From: Acanthococcus lagerstroemiae
Lineage: Eukaryota; Arthropoda; Insecta; Hemiptera; Eriococcidae
NCBI GenBank assembly: GCA_031841125.1
Contig: CM063108.1
Coordinates: 56,752,122 to 56,816,121 of the forward strand
DNA: 64,000 nucleotides
Direction: 5' to 3'
Shown here piece after piece: positions 45,024-53,957 of the stretch. Both the position numbers and the translations under genes were made by a program. Position 1 is the first letter of the stretch; every line of letters starts with the position of its first letter. The notes beneath the pieces are model-generated. The model made no database searches, was not told the origin of the DNA, and saw nothing but the letters and a program-made list of their open reading frames with translations.

Positions 45024-46008
45024 GCTTTCGCTGCTCTCGCCCTCAACTTCAGCTTCCCCCTCTCCTCGAATGCAGCCGTTTAAACAAGATAATTATATTT
45101 TTTCACAATTTTAATTCTTCCTCTCTCTCTCTCTCCCATCGAAAATCTTTCCGTAGGTATGTTCGTCACTATCTTTTGGTCTTTGATGTACTCATTGACA
45201 ATTCGATCTTCATGCTTTCGATATTGAGTTCCCCAAGGCCATAACTTGCAACTCCTTGTACGAGGTCTCACGCGATGACGTACCTTGGCTACTCATAATA
45301 TTGCCTTTGGAAGGATGTCCCTATATGCCCCCTTATTCGCACCGCTGTTTAGGATTTCTGATATTTATAAAGTTACCCAGCCATGAGATATCCTTCTCGA
45401 TGAAAATGTGCCTCATTTGCGTCATTCTATTCTGTTCCAAGCACCCTATCTGTGTCCTCGAAGCGTTAGAGAATATGTTCAATCATTTCGTATCTATGGA
45501 CTCAATTAAACGGAAAACAGACGGCTGAAACTCCTCGTCAAAATTTACGGAAATTATTTAGCGAAAGGCGCCCAAAATATGTTATGTATTTTCAGCCGTC
45601 TTAACGGATACGGTCGCGTCGGTCGGCGGCTCGAATTGGGTTTAAAAAAAGAAAAAAAGGAAAGTTCTAAATTGTCGAGCTAGCCGAAAAAAGTCGTTTC
45701 ATCCTTTTGGGAGTCACTCGAGTGAATTCCTGAACGAATTCATCTGTTCGCGCGACGTCCGAATTACGCGAAAATTGGCTCGAAATTTTTTGGTCCGCAG
45801 ACAGAAAAATCATTTCAGTCTACAAATAGGCAAGCGGAAAAGTGAGCGACATTCGTAAAATATTCTGGACGGTAGGCCGTAAAAATGCCGTGCCAGTATG
45901 CTGCAATATCATTGTCGTTCAAAAATCACTTTCGATTTCATTGTCGCCGTGCGAATATCTTACAAAATCTCATAAAGTCGGTTTGTTTTTTTTTGGCGAA
46001 ATTGGTGA
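45024..46008. other. Unrecognised sequence with a CpG-rich patch
   Basis: A CT microsatellite lies at about 45120-45137 and a CpG-rich patch at 45590-45760. No gene is recognised. Confidence 0.4.
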
Positions 46009-46016
46009 TCGGTGTG

Positions 46017-46170
46017 CAGGGTTGGTTCTTTACGCGTAGACTATCCTTGTTTACATCGTCTACATTCTTGTGTAATCTATGTGAACTACGGGTGCAGTGT
46101 ACTTCAAGTATAGACTATGTCAACTATGTAAACTTCAAGTAGACTATGTCAACTATGTAAACTTCAAGGG
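46017..46170. repeat. hAT left subterminal repeats
   Basis: TAGACTATGTCAACTATG followed by TAAACTTCAAG occurs twice in tandem with a 29-base period (about 46111 and 46140). Related GTAGACTATCC and CATCGTCTACATTC words lie closer to the end. Such subterminal motifs are typical transposase binding sites in hAT elements; that role is inference. Confidence 0.6.
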
Positions 46171-46475
46171 GGTTTCTTTCCTTTCATAGATGTGGGCTTA
46201 GCGGCATTCATGCTAGATCTTAAGTTTATTGAAAATGTTCCTGAGAAATTGACGTTAGAACAGTACTCGGCAGGGAGAAAAATTGGAGAATCTTGATAGC
46301 ACAGGTTTAAAATCGTACGCAACATATCTAGAAAAAGGAGCTTAATGTCCATGTTGGAGTGTGAGTGAACTCGGTAATATTCTATATGTAGGGTGTGCAA
46401 ATTCACAGTTTCATCTTCTGTAATCCAGAGCGCATTCGGCTGATACGCCATCTCCGTAAACAAGACAGACCAATA

Positions 46476-46745
46476 AGACCACTAATCAACAGCATATAAT
46501 CACCAAGCTAGAGACTTAGCAAAAACAATAGCCAAATCCATGAAAGAATACTACAATTTCGAAACAGATTACAGCATAAAAAACACGATACAACTAAAAG
46601 ATGAACTAGACTAAATAACATTTAATAACAATGACAAACTAGTATCATTGGACGTAACAAATATGTTAGGGAACGCACCAAAACAAGAACTAACGACAAT
46701 ACTGACGAACAACAGCTACAAAAACAACACAGAAAGAACTACATA
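46476..46745 (+). pseudogene. Penelope-like reverse transcriptase fragment
   Basis: The plus strand reads RPLINSI, stop, SPS, then after a frame change LAKTIAKSMKEYYNFETDY, SIKNTIQLKDELD, stop, ITFNNNDKLVSLDVTNMLGN and APKQELTTIL. This is the order of motifs around the RPI.S.NSP...LAK and LVSFDV...TNVP blocks of Penelope-like elements. At least two stops and one frameshift make it dead. It ends abruptly where RTE sequence begins, marking a fusion point near 46745. Confidence 0.72.
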
Positions 46746-48352
46746 CGCTAACATCACATATCACTCTGATCATCGCCTTATCTTCTGTGAAATTAATATG
46801 AACAAAAAGAGATTTTTATCAAGAGAAATACTGCCCAAAGCCAAGATAAGTTCTGAAAACAGAATGGAATACCAAAAAAAATAGAAAAAGCGACTGACGA
46901 GGTGGAAGGCATAGGAGAAGCCCCCAGCCGGGACCAACTAAAAGAAATAATAAACGAGGCAACAAAAAACCTCCTAGCTTCCGACTCCAGCAAGCTTTCG
47001 CTAGCCATCTCAAAAAACATCAGCGAGTTGATTTCCAAAAGAGAGAAATTCAAACGAACATCAAAATCACTGAAAAACAGAATCGAACTAAATCTAATCA
47101 GTAAGATTACTGAAAAGCGTCTGAGAGAATTCAACCAGTAAAAAGCGAGTAAAATAGTACATTTGATCATGGAAGACTCCAAAAATACAAAAAAAATTAA
47201 AAAAGAATGCTCCACGAGAAGCTACCTCATGACCTGTTTGAAAGACAAGGAGGGGGTCAAACAATGCGAGAGAAGACAAATTAGCAAAATCGCCACAGAA
47301 TTTTACATGGGATTATACTCCGACATATCAGTCAGCTCAAAGGCACAAAAGTTTGTCAGTGAGGAAGTCAAAATGTCAAACTTCATGGAAAGCGAGGTGA
47401 GGAGAGCAGTACTGTCTCTGAAGGACGGCAAGGCAGCGGGGCTAGATGGGATCACCAACGAACAAATTAAGTACGGAGGTGACAAAATGATAAAAATTCT
47501 AACCAAACTTTACAACGAAATTTGAGAAACAAACAAGATACCACCAGATTGGAAAATCTCAAAAATTATTTTGCTTTTCAAAAAAGGCTGTCGTTACGAC
47601 ATTAGGAACTTATAGAGAGATAGGCCAATTAGCCTCATTCCAGTCTTGACCAAGATCATGTCCGCCGTGCTAGACTTCCGTCTGAGAGGCGTGCTGGAAC
47701 CACAGCAAACTCCCTGCCAAGTAGAATTTAGGAGGTGCCTCTCCACGACTGACCACCTCCACACAGTCAACTTACTCATACAGAAAGCAACGGAATACCA
47801 AGTCACTGTACACCTAGCCTTTATCGACTTTACCAAGGCCTTCGACCTTTTAAAGCAAAGTTTTATGCTCGAGGCTCTGGAAAGCCATGGGGTCCACCCT
47901 TCTATGATTGGAATAATTCGAGAGATGTACACGGATTTGAAAGCCCAGATAATTACTGACGTAGGAGAAAAATTTGACATCTGAAGAGGGGTGAGGCAGG
48001 GCGACCCAATCTCGCCACTGCTGTTTAACTGTGCGTTGACCGAGATTTTCAAAAATTTAAACTGGGAGAACAAAGGAGTTAGCATCAATGGTGCTCTTCT
48101 GAACAATTTAAGGTTCGCCGAGGACCTAACAGTGGTGGCGGGATCCTGGAGCGACCTGCAAGAGATGCTGGAGGAACTCAACTTTCAGAGCTAAAAGGCA
48201 GGCATGGAAATAAACCTATCAAACACCAAAATTCTTACCAACTCAGGGCACCTGCAGAAAATGAAAATCGAAAATTAGAAAACTGAGATCGTAGAAAATA
48301 TAATTTACTTAGGGCAGCTAGTATCATTTCAAAACCAAATGGAAAAATAAAT
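46746..48352 (+). pseudogene. RTE-clade LINE remnant (endonuclease tail and reverse transcriptase)
   Basis: Successive plus frames read SDHRLIFCEINMNKKR (end of the AP endonuclease); a linker from 46902; GLDGITNEQIKYGG; RPISLIPVLTKIMSAVL; AFIDFTKAFDLLKQ; MIGIIREMYTDLKAQI; RGVRQGDPISPLLFNC; LNNLRFAEDLTVVAGSW; and IIYLGQLVSFQNQMEK. The order and spacing match RTE elements of arthropods. The catalytic FADD box reads FAED, and there are several in-frame stops (for example near 47523, 47612, 47983 and 48194). The 5' endonuclease and the C-terminal region after YLGQ are absent, although the C-terminal part is seen separately at 60912-61725. Confidence 0.9.
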
Positions 48353-48585
48353 ATGCAGAATAATTACAATAGTATTCGGGTACTACACTGAAGATGGCGT
48401 AACAGCCAAAAACGCTCTGGACCACAGAAGAAGAAATTGTGAATTGGCACACTCAACATACAGAATAGAAGAAAGCAGCATTTTCAAAACACTTTTTGAA
48501 AAAAAAGTACCGATAATCCAAGGGCATTTCGGACACTCATAGGAGAAGAACATCAAAATTTGGCCAAATTAGATCGAAGCTATCG
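48353..48585 (+). other. Unassigned coding-like sequence between RTE and hAT remnants
   Basis: The frame reads YYTEDGVTAKNALDHRRRNC before degenerating. It could be from the Penelope element, the hAT transposase or something else; I cannot place it. Confidence 0.3.
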
Positions 48586-48714
48586 AAAATTCCAGTATCC
48601 AGTGCTGAACTAGAGCGAGTTTTTTCCTACTGATCATTTATACACTATCCAACAAGAAACAGATTGTGTTTTGATCGTAGTGCAAAACTTATTCACGTAT
48701 ACTATAGCTTAAAA
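48586..48714 (+). pseudogene. hAT transposase C-terminal dimerisation domain fragment
   Basis: The frame reads IPVSSAELERVFSY, stop, SFIHYPTRNRLCFDRSAKLI and VYYSLK. It matches the hAT C-terminal signature, in which SSA..ERVFS is followed by a (K/R)R(N/S)RL block and LLF..N. One in-frame stop follows VFSY. It lies on the plus strand inside the terminal repeats of the 46017-49374 element, supporting that assignment. The upstream catalytic DDE region is missing. Confidence 0.82.
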
Positions 48715-48959
48715 ATTACTGATGAAAATCGACGGGATGATTATTTATTTAGTTGTTATTCGTGTTTTGAGTTTTGACAAAACTACACATTTTTAATGAA
48801 TTTTTCCTTCATTTCAAAATTTTATTTAACTATTTTAACCTGTTTGTTTACATAGTTTACGTAGTCTACATACCTAGTTTACATAGTCTGCATGAAAAAT
48901 AACGTTGTCTACGCAAAGGAATAGTGTAAAGTATACTATATAGATTACTTACCCTCTCC

Positions 48960-49374
48960 CTCCAGCCACTGATGCGACACTCGAAAAGGGTCGTTTCCGG
49001 GTCGGGGGTGCGGTGTCTCGGGGGCCACTTTGGCATGCGTGCATCGCCATACGTCCCAACACCATAGATTACTTGCCAACCCTAGTGAAGAGAAAGCGCG
49101 TCCGGCTGTGGGGGACCTGAATTCCAGGCTAGTGCTCCTGGGGAGTGTGAACCTGTGTCAGTAGGGAATCCCATGGTGGCTCTGGCAGGACGCGCACACC
49201 GGAAGCGGCACGACGAAATGGAGGGTCGGGCCGGCCTCAAAGCATCCCCCCGGGCACTGATGCGATACTCGAAATGGTAGTTTCCGGGGCCGGGGGTGTG
49301 GTGTCTCAGGGGCTACTTTGGCATGCGTGCATCGCCATACGTTCCACCACACCATAGATTACTGGCCAACCCTG
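48960..49374. repeat. GC-rich hAT right-end block, tandem duplicate
   Basis: CACTGATGCGAYACTCGAAA, GTTTCCGGG, GGTGTCTC, CTTTGGCATGCGTGCATCG and CCATAGATTACT occur twice, the copies ending at 49085 (GCCAACCCTAG) and 49374 (GCCAACCCTG), a 289-base step. The inner copy keeps a mutated terminus, so one hAT right end may be nested beside another. A reverse-complement copy is at 13877-14345. Confidence 0.78.
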
Positions 49375-49382
49375 CCGGTGTG

Positions 49383-50523
49383 TCACGTATCTACGTATTT
49401 ACCCGAGGCACGGCATCTGCCGATTTCAACTTATACAGTAAAAACGCTCCCTGGCTCTCCGTATAGAGGAAAAACGTTGTTGGTTTCGCTACCGTTACGC
49501 ATAGTCACCTTCAGGACGTCCTGTTACGTAAGAATGCTAGTTATGGTATTTTGTATTTTGTATTTTTTTTCTATGTGTATGTTGATCTTCATACACACAC
49601 ATAACATCGACATCATCGTAATTGTTTTCTACAGGACTTGTGAAGTTTCCGCATCGATGACATCGGTTCCCATCAGGCCGTATGCGTGCTGCGGCGGGTG
49701 TATCCGTTTTTTTACAATTTTATTTATTTCTTTCTCGCAATTATAACATCGACTATGTATGTATATGGTTACCTTGCACCTGATTTTTTTTCTCTCTTTT
49801 TCTCTCCACGAATTATAAACCGTCTATCGTCAATTACAACACACACAGTAGGATGGAATTGTGTGTTAACAACCACGGGTGAAGAAATTTCTTTCTTAAC
49901 AAATTAATTCGATGAATATTCATAGGCGCGGGTCGCGGTCGTGTCCGCCGCGCCGTGCCGTCCCATCCGATCTGACGCGGCTACTACGCGAGCACCTTAG
50001 TGCAATCAGGTCGTTTACTTGCGCTGATAAGAAGCCTCTCATACAGGTATACCTCCGGGCCAGCTTGATCTTCTGATTTGTCCGTGGGTTCGTACCGAAT
50101 ATGCGTACGCGTATCCATGTTCAAAAATGCACAATTGCGCGCGCTGTCGATTGCAGCGAACTGGTTGCAGCGTTTGGCGCGGGCCAGTCAGCGACCTCTT
50201 TTGATTGTTCCGAGCTTCCGATATTCTGATAAGCGCGGGCGTCGCCGGCGTATTCTGCGAGCACTTTCGGTTCTCGGATTCGATCAATCGATCAACGGCC
50301 GCTGCAATGGCTGTGTGGTCGACTTCATGTCTATAGGTGCGGCCACGCGAACCTTTCTTTCCTGCGGACATGTTTCTTTTGCCTGTGTTATCTTCGGGAC
50401 TTGGACGTGGCGCCGTTGTTGCTAAGTAGACGAGTTCTGTTATCCTCGATAGCTCTCATTCTGGGGGTCCGCCAGTTGTACTCCTAAGTAGAGGCGGCAG
50501 TGATCTCTGATTCTATTATGACC
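49383..50523. other. Spacer and CpG-rich block
   Basis: 49910-50420 is strongly CpG-rich and transposon-free, with overlapping open frames on both strands (50039-50371 minus, 50078-50425 plus). Neither has a recognisable domain. Promoter or regulatory DNA is possible. Confidence 0.38.
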
Positions 50524-50810
50524 CTAGGAGAAACAGACCGAAAATTCACAACCAGAATAAGAGAACATGAAAAATCACAGAACTAAAGGATGACAAAGCA
50601 CTTTTTGGAAAACACTGCAACCACCAGGGTCACAATAACCACAAATTGACAGAAAAGTACAAAATCCTACACTTAGAAAACAACACAAGGAAAAAAAGGA
50701 GCCACCGTTGTAGATCTTTCAACCATGAGTTTTGTCGCCTCCCGATCGATATAAGCAGAGGAAAAATCGACATCGAATTCAGTTCATCCAGTCCTATTGC
50801 ACCAGATTAA
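50524..50810 (+). pseudogene. Penelope-like GIY-YIG endonuclease fragment
   Basis: The plus strand reads LGETDRKFTTRIREHEKS and, after a frameshift near 50580, DDKALFGKHCNHQGHN and EKYKILHLENNTRKKR. This is the second half of the GIY-YIG domain of Penelope-like elements: (Y)IGET.R....R..EH, the conserved H-C-H spacing, and K(I)LH.EN. The GIY half and the RT are missing here. It is in the same orientation as the RT fragment at 46476 and may be the tail of the same insertion, separated by the hAT right end. Confidence 0.74.
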
Positions 50811-51759
50811 AAGGACTATTTTTTTTAAATTTCCCCCATTTTATTCTGTATTCTGAACCTATTTGAAGGGAGAAATGAAAGTTTCTTTCATGCAGAATGC
50901 AATCTGGATTAAGGTTCTTACAGTTCAGTTCAAACCTTTTTATTATGGCAGTACATGAAGGTGCAGAATCCAGTGTGAGTTTTACTTTTTATTCACACTG
51001 AAAATACTCCCGATCCTTTCAAAGCAAATGTGTACCTCATCCTCTCCCATTCGCCTCTCTCTTGTGCTACCCTGTGAAATCGTTTGTCATATCTGCGCCA
51101 TCTCTGCATTTTAATCTTTGGTCACCTCTTCCTCTTCCTCTTTTTTTTTGTTTGTCCTTTTTTCGTGCGACATACGAGCAACGTGCCCCGCACAGTCCAA
51201 CTTCTGATTCCTGATTGAAACTCTAATGCATTTTGGAAATTTGAAATTCTGTTAAGTGTTGTGATTTTGATTCTGTCTGGTTCCTTGACTTTTAAGAATA
51301 GTTCATGGAAGTCATGGAAAAACTGCGATTTTTCAGAAGGGATCGTCGAAGTCCTAAGAACGTAACGTATTTTTCAAAATATCACGTAATCATTCAAAAA
51401 ACATGGATTTTTGATTTATTACTGGCTAAGTCGATCGTTTTGTCAAGTGGTTATTTGGAATTCTTGGAAAGGCTCGAGACACGTGACCGTTATGTAGGGT
51501 TATGACTGTGTAAAGTAAAAATGGAATACGATAATCGAACATCGTAAATTTCGGAAAACGTAAGTCCTAAGTCCGTTGATGGAATTTAGAATTGAAATAT
51601 TTTTTCGTCCCTGCACACCGCTGATTAGGGTGTAATTTGAACATTTTCTTGAATTTTGACGACAGCCATTGTTAGAAAATTTCGTGTGCTAAATTTCATT
51701 GAAAGAAACTAATATTGGGATCCTGCACGAGGAGTTAAAAATTTAGGAAGATTTAAATA
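50811..51759. other. Unrecognised spacer
   Basis: CT-rich near 51120-51150; otherwise nothing recognised. Confidence 0.4.
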
Positions 51760-52330
51760 CAGGATAAGATTTTTTCAGACTTTATACTAAATATTTAAGA
51801 CTACGAGTATCAAACGTGTCTCAGACTCTTCTTGAAATTCTTGCAGCAATATTTCAGACTCTTCAGCGTTGTTCTGCTACTTGAGACTCGTTATCTAATT
51901 TGCGCTATTCCAGGACTGAATGAGACTTTGACATTTTGACTTTATTTGAGACCCTTCAAGACTTCAAGTACCTTCTCTACTTGCTAGGAGACGTTCAAGA
52001 ATGTAGCAGTTTTGTTTAAGACTTTTGAATAGCTTACAACTTTTCCAGATGAGTTGAGAATTCTTCAAGACTTCGTAAGGTCTTTTCGGACTTGTTGAGG
52101 ACTCATCAACCAAGAAGTCAGCTTTAAAAATCCTCCAGGTGTATTTCGGAATTCAATTCGAGACTTAATTGAGGCATTTCAAACCTACACTACGCTCGGT
52201 GGTTTCCGACTCTCTCGAATTCAGGATTCTGAAGACACCAACGTTTTTCTAAACGTGTTCGAGCCTTTTCAAGAATTTTTCAAGACTTCTCTGGACATAT
52301 TTTAGACTGTTTTTATCTCCTTATCTTCGC
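51760..52330 (-). repeat. Degenerate AGTCTTGAAG-type repeat, minus orientation
   Basis: TCAGACTCTTCTTGAAATTC, TTCAGACTCTTCAGC, GACCCTTCAAGACTTCAAG, AGAATTCTTCAAGACTTCG and TTCAAGACTTCTCTGG recur over about 570 bases, complement of 975-2060. Confidence 0.6.
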
Positions 52331-52387
52331 CCAAGGCTACTTTAGGGTCGAGCGAAATTTTCTTAGACCATTTTAAACTTCACGAAT

Positions 52388-52416
52388 GTGTGTGTGTGTG
52401 TTTAAACCCCCCCCCC
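52388..52416. repeat. GT microsatellite followed by a C run
   Basis: Seven GT units, TTTAAA, then ten C. Confidence 0.85.
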
Positions 52417-52724
52417 TGTACCCACACTAACCCTGATCCAGACGGTTAGCTTATTAACACGCAGCCGTGTTCAATGCAAACCGAACACATCTTTGTTTCA
52501 AATGCAAATACAAGACACACTTCGGTAAAAACTTGCCATCGGTAAAATGTAAGATTCTTCCCAAAAAAAATTCCTGATTTGATAAATTTGACACAATTGA
52601 TCATCAGTTGGCGAACTCTCAAGTATTGGCTTTTTGACCTTTTGAAGTCTTTGCTTTGGCACATAAACGAAAAACGTGTTACTTTTTGAGCGTTACTTCT
52701 GAGGCGAGAATCGAAATCAAGGCT

Positions 52725-52779
52725 CTTTATGGTGACAATCCAGTTCAGTGGTTGGCATTTCCATGGAAATTAATTTTTC
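52725..52779 (+). repeat. Dispersed repeat, left flank of the foldback element
   Basis: GGTGACAATCCAGTTCAGTGG and CATTTCCATGGAAATT match 53900-53957 and 27132-27181. The foldback element begins 15 bases later. Confidence 0.7.
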
Positions 52780-52794
52780 TTCCTGCCATGGGTA

Positions 52795-53840
52795 TTAGGG
52801 TGCCCCTTATTGTACTAGTTTTCGCCAATCGATTAGATGCGCACTGAAACTCGTTCCAATGGACCTAGAAACTCGCCATAAAAAATTCGAGCTCAATCTG
52901 AGGTCATTAACCCATGCCGCTTTGAATGTGTAATGCTGAGATTTTACAAAAACCGCGAATATCTCGGAACATATCAACTTCAGGACCAAAATGCAAATAA
53001 TATAAAATGTTCCTTGTTAAATTTTTTATGAAAAAGATTCTATACAACTTTCCTCTAGAACGCATATTCACGAAGATAATCGCAAAGATGTGTGAAAGTT
53101 TCGAGGAACTTACGAGTATATCTTATGCTCAGTGTTGACTGTTGTTGATATACATACCTAATCCGAATTCTGTTCTATAATAGGTACCCAACAAACTGTC
53201 ATGGGCGTATCCAGTTGGGGGAGGGGGCAAACTGGGGAGCTTACCCCAGTAGACAGAGACTGAAGTTGTTGTAGTGTGCGTTATCCGACATTAATAGATA
53301 TTTCAGCCAAAACATAATAAAAAACCTATGTTTTTCGAAAATTCCATGTATTTTTGGGATTATTTCGATAAATATATTTTCTAAAGAAAAGTTGTATAGA
53401 ATCTTTTTTACAGAAAATTTAACGAGGAACATTTTATGTTATTTGCATTTTGGTCCTGAAGTGAATATTATTTTAGATAACTTCGATTTAGCTAGTAAAG
53501 ATCGGTTATGAACGAAAAAATAACAAAAGCCACGTTCCTCGAAACTTTCACACACCTTTGCGATTATCTCGGTAAATATGCGTTATAAAGAACTTATTAT
53601 AGGAAAATTAACAAGGACCTTTCTATGTTATATGCATTTTGGTCGTGAAGTTGATATGTTCCGAGATATTCGCGATTTTTTGGAAAATCTCAGTATTACA
53701 CGATTTCAAGGTCTAAGCAACACGGGTAATGACCTCAGATTGAGCTCAAATTTTTTATGGCGAGTTTCTAGGTCCACTGGAACAATTTCAGTGCGCACCT
53801 AATCAAATGTCGAAAACTTGCCAAATAAGGGACACCCTAA
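52795..53840. mobile_element. Foldback element with long inverted arms
   Basis: The arm from 52795 (TTAGGGTGCCCCTTATT) to about 53110 is repeated as reverse complement from 53840 (AATAAGGGACACCCTAA) back to about 53560, with long shared stretches such as GACCTAGAAACTCGCCATAA and AATATCTCGGAACATATC. A third, shorter inverted copy of the inner arm lies at about 53290-53470. The loop around 53199 carries CATGGGCGTATCC, one end of a hAT-like MITE. No transposase frame is visible. A single strand could form a hairpin several hundred bases long. Confidence 0.85.
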
Positions 53841-53899
53841 TGGATATGCTTGAGCGGAAACCGTTACGCTCCTCCTCAACACGGAGCCAGTCCGGTATG

Positions 53900-53957
53900 A
53901 TTTGCTCTTCATGGTGACAATTCAGTTCAATGGTTGACATTTCCATGGAAATTTCTA
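53900..53957 (+). repeat. Dispersed repeat, right flank of the foldback element
   Basis: GCTCTTCATGGTGACAATTC and CATTTCCATGGAAATTT form a direct repeat with 52725-52779 across the foldback. Confidence 0.7.

Larger units (their letters stand above)
46017..49374 (+). mobile_element. 3.36-kb hAT element with nested retrotransposon fragments
   Basis: The left end CAGGGTTGGTTC (46017) and the right end GGCCAACCCTG (to 49374) are inverted repeats. TCGGTGTG (46009-46016) and CCGGTGTG (49375-49382) form an 8-bp target duplication with one change. Subterminal words also face each other: GTAGACTATGTCAACTATG with a 29-base tandem copy near 46110-46168, and GTTTACATAGTTTACGTAG near 48846. A hAT transposase C-terminal domain lies at 48586-48714 on the plus strand. 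Between are plus-strand Penelope-like and RTE fragments, and the right end carries a tandemly repeated GC-rich block. I read this as an autonomous hAT lineage, decayed, whose interior was replaced or invaded by retroelements. Confidence 0.72.

Noticed and set aside
53199..53260. Separate MITE starting CATGGGCGTATCC
   Set aside because: Only one end is visible, inside the loop of the foldback element; no partner end was found.
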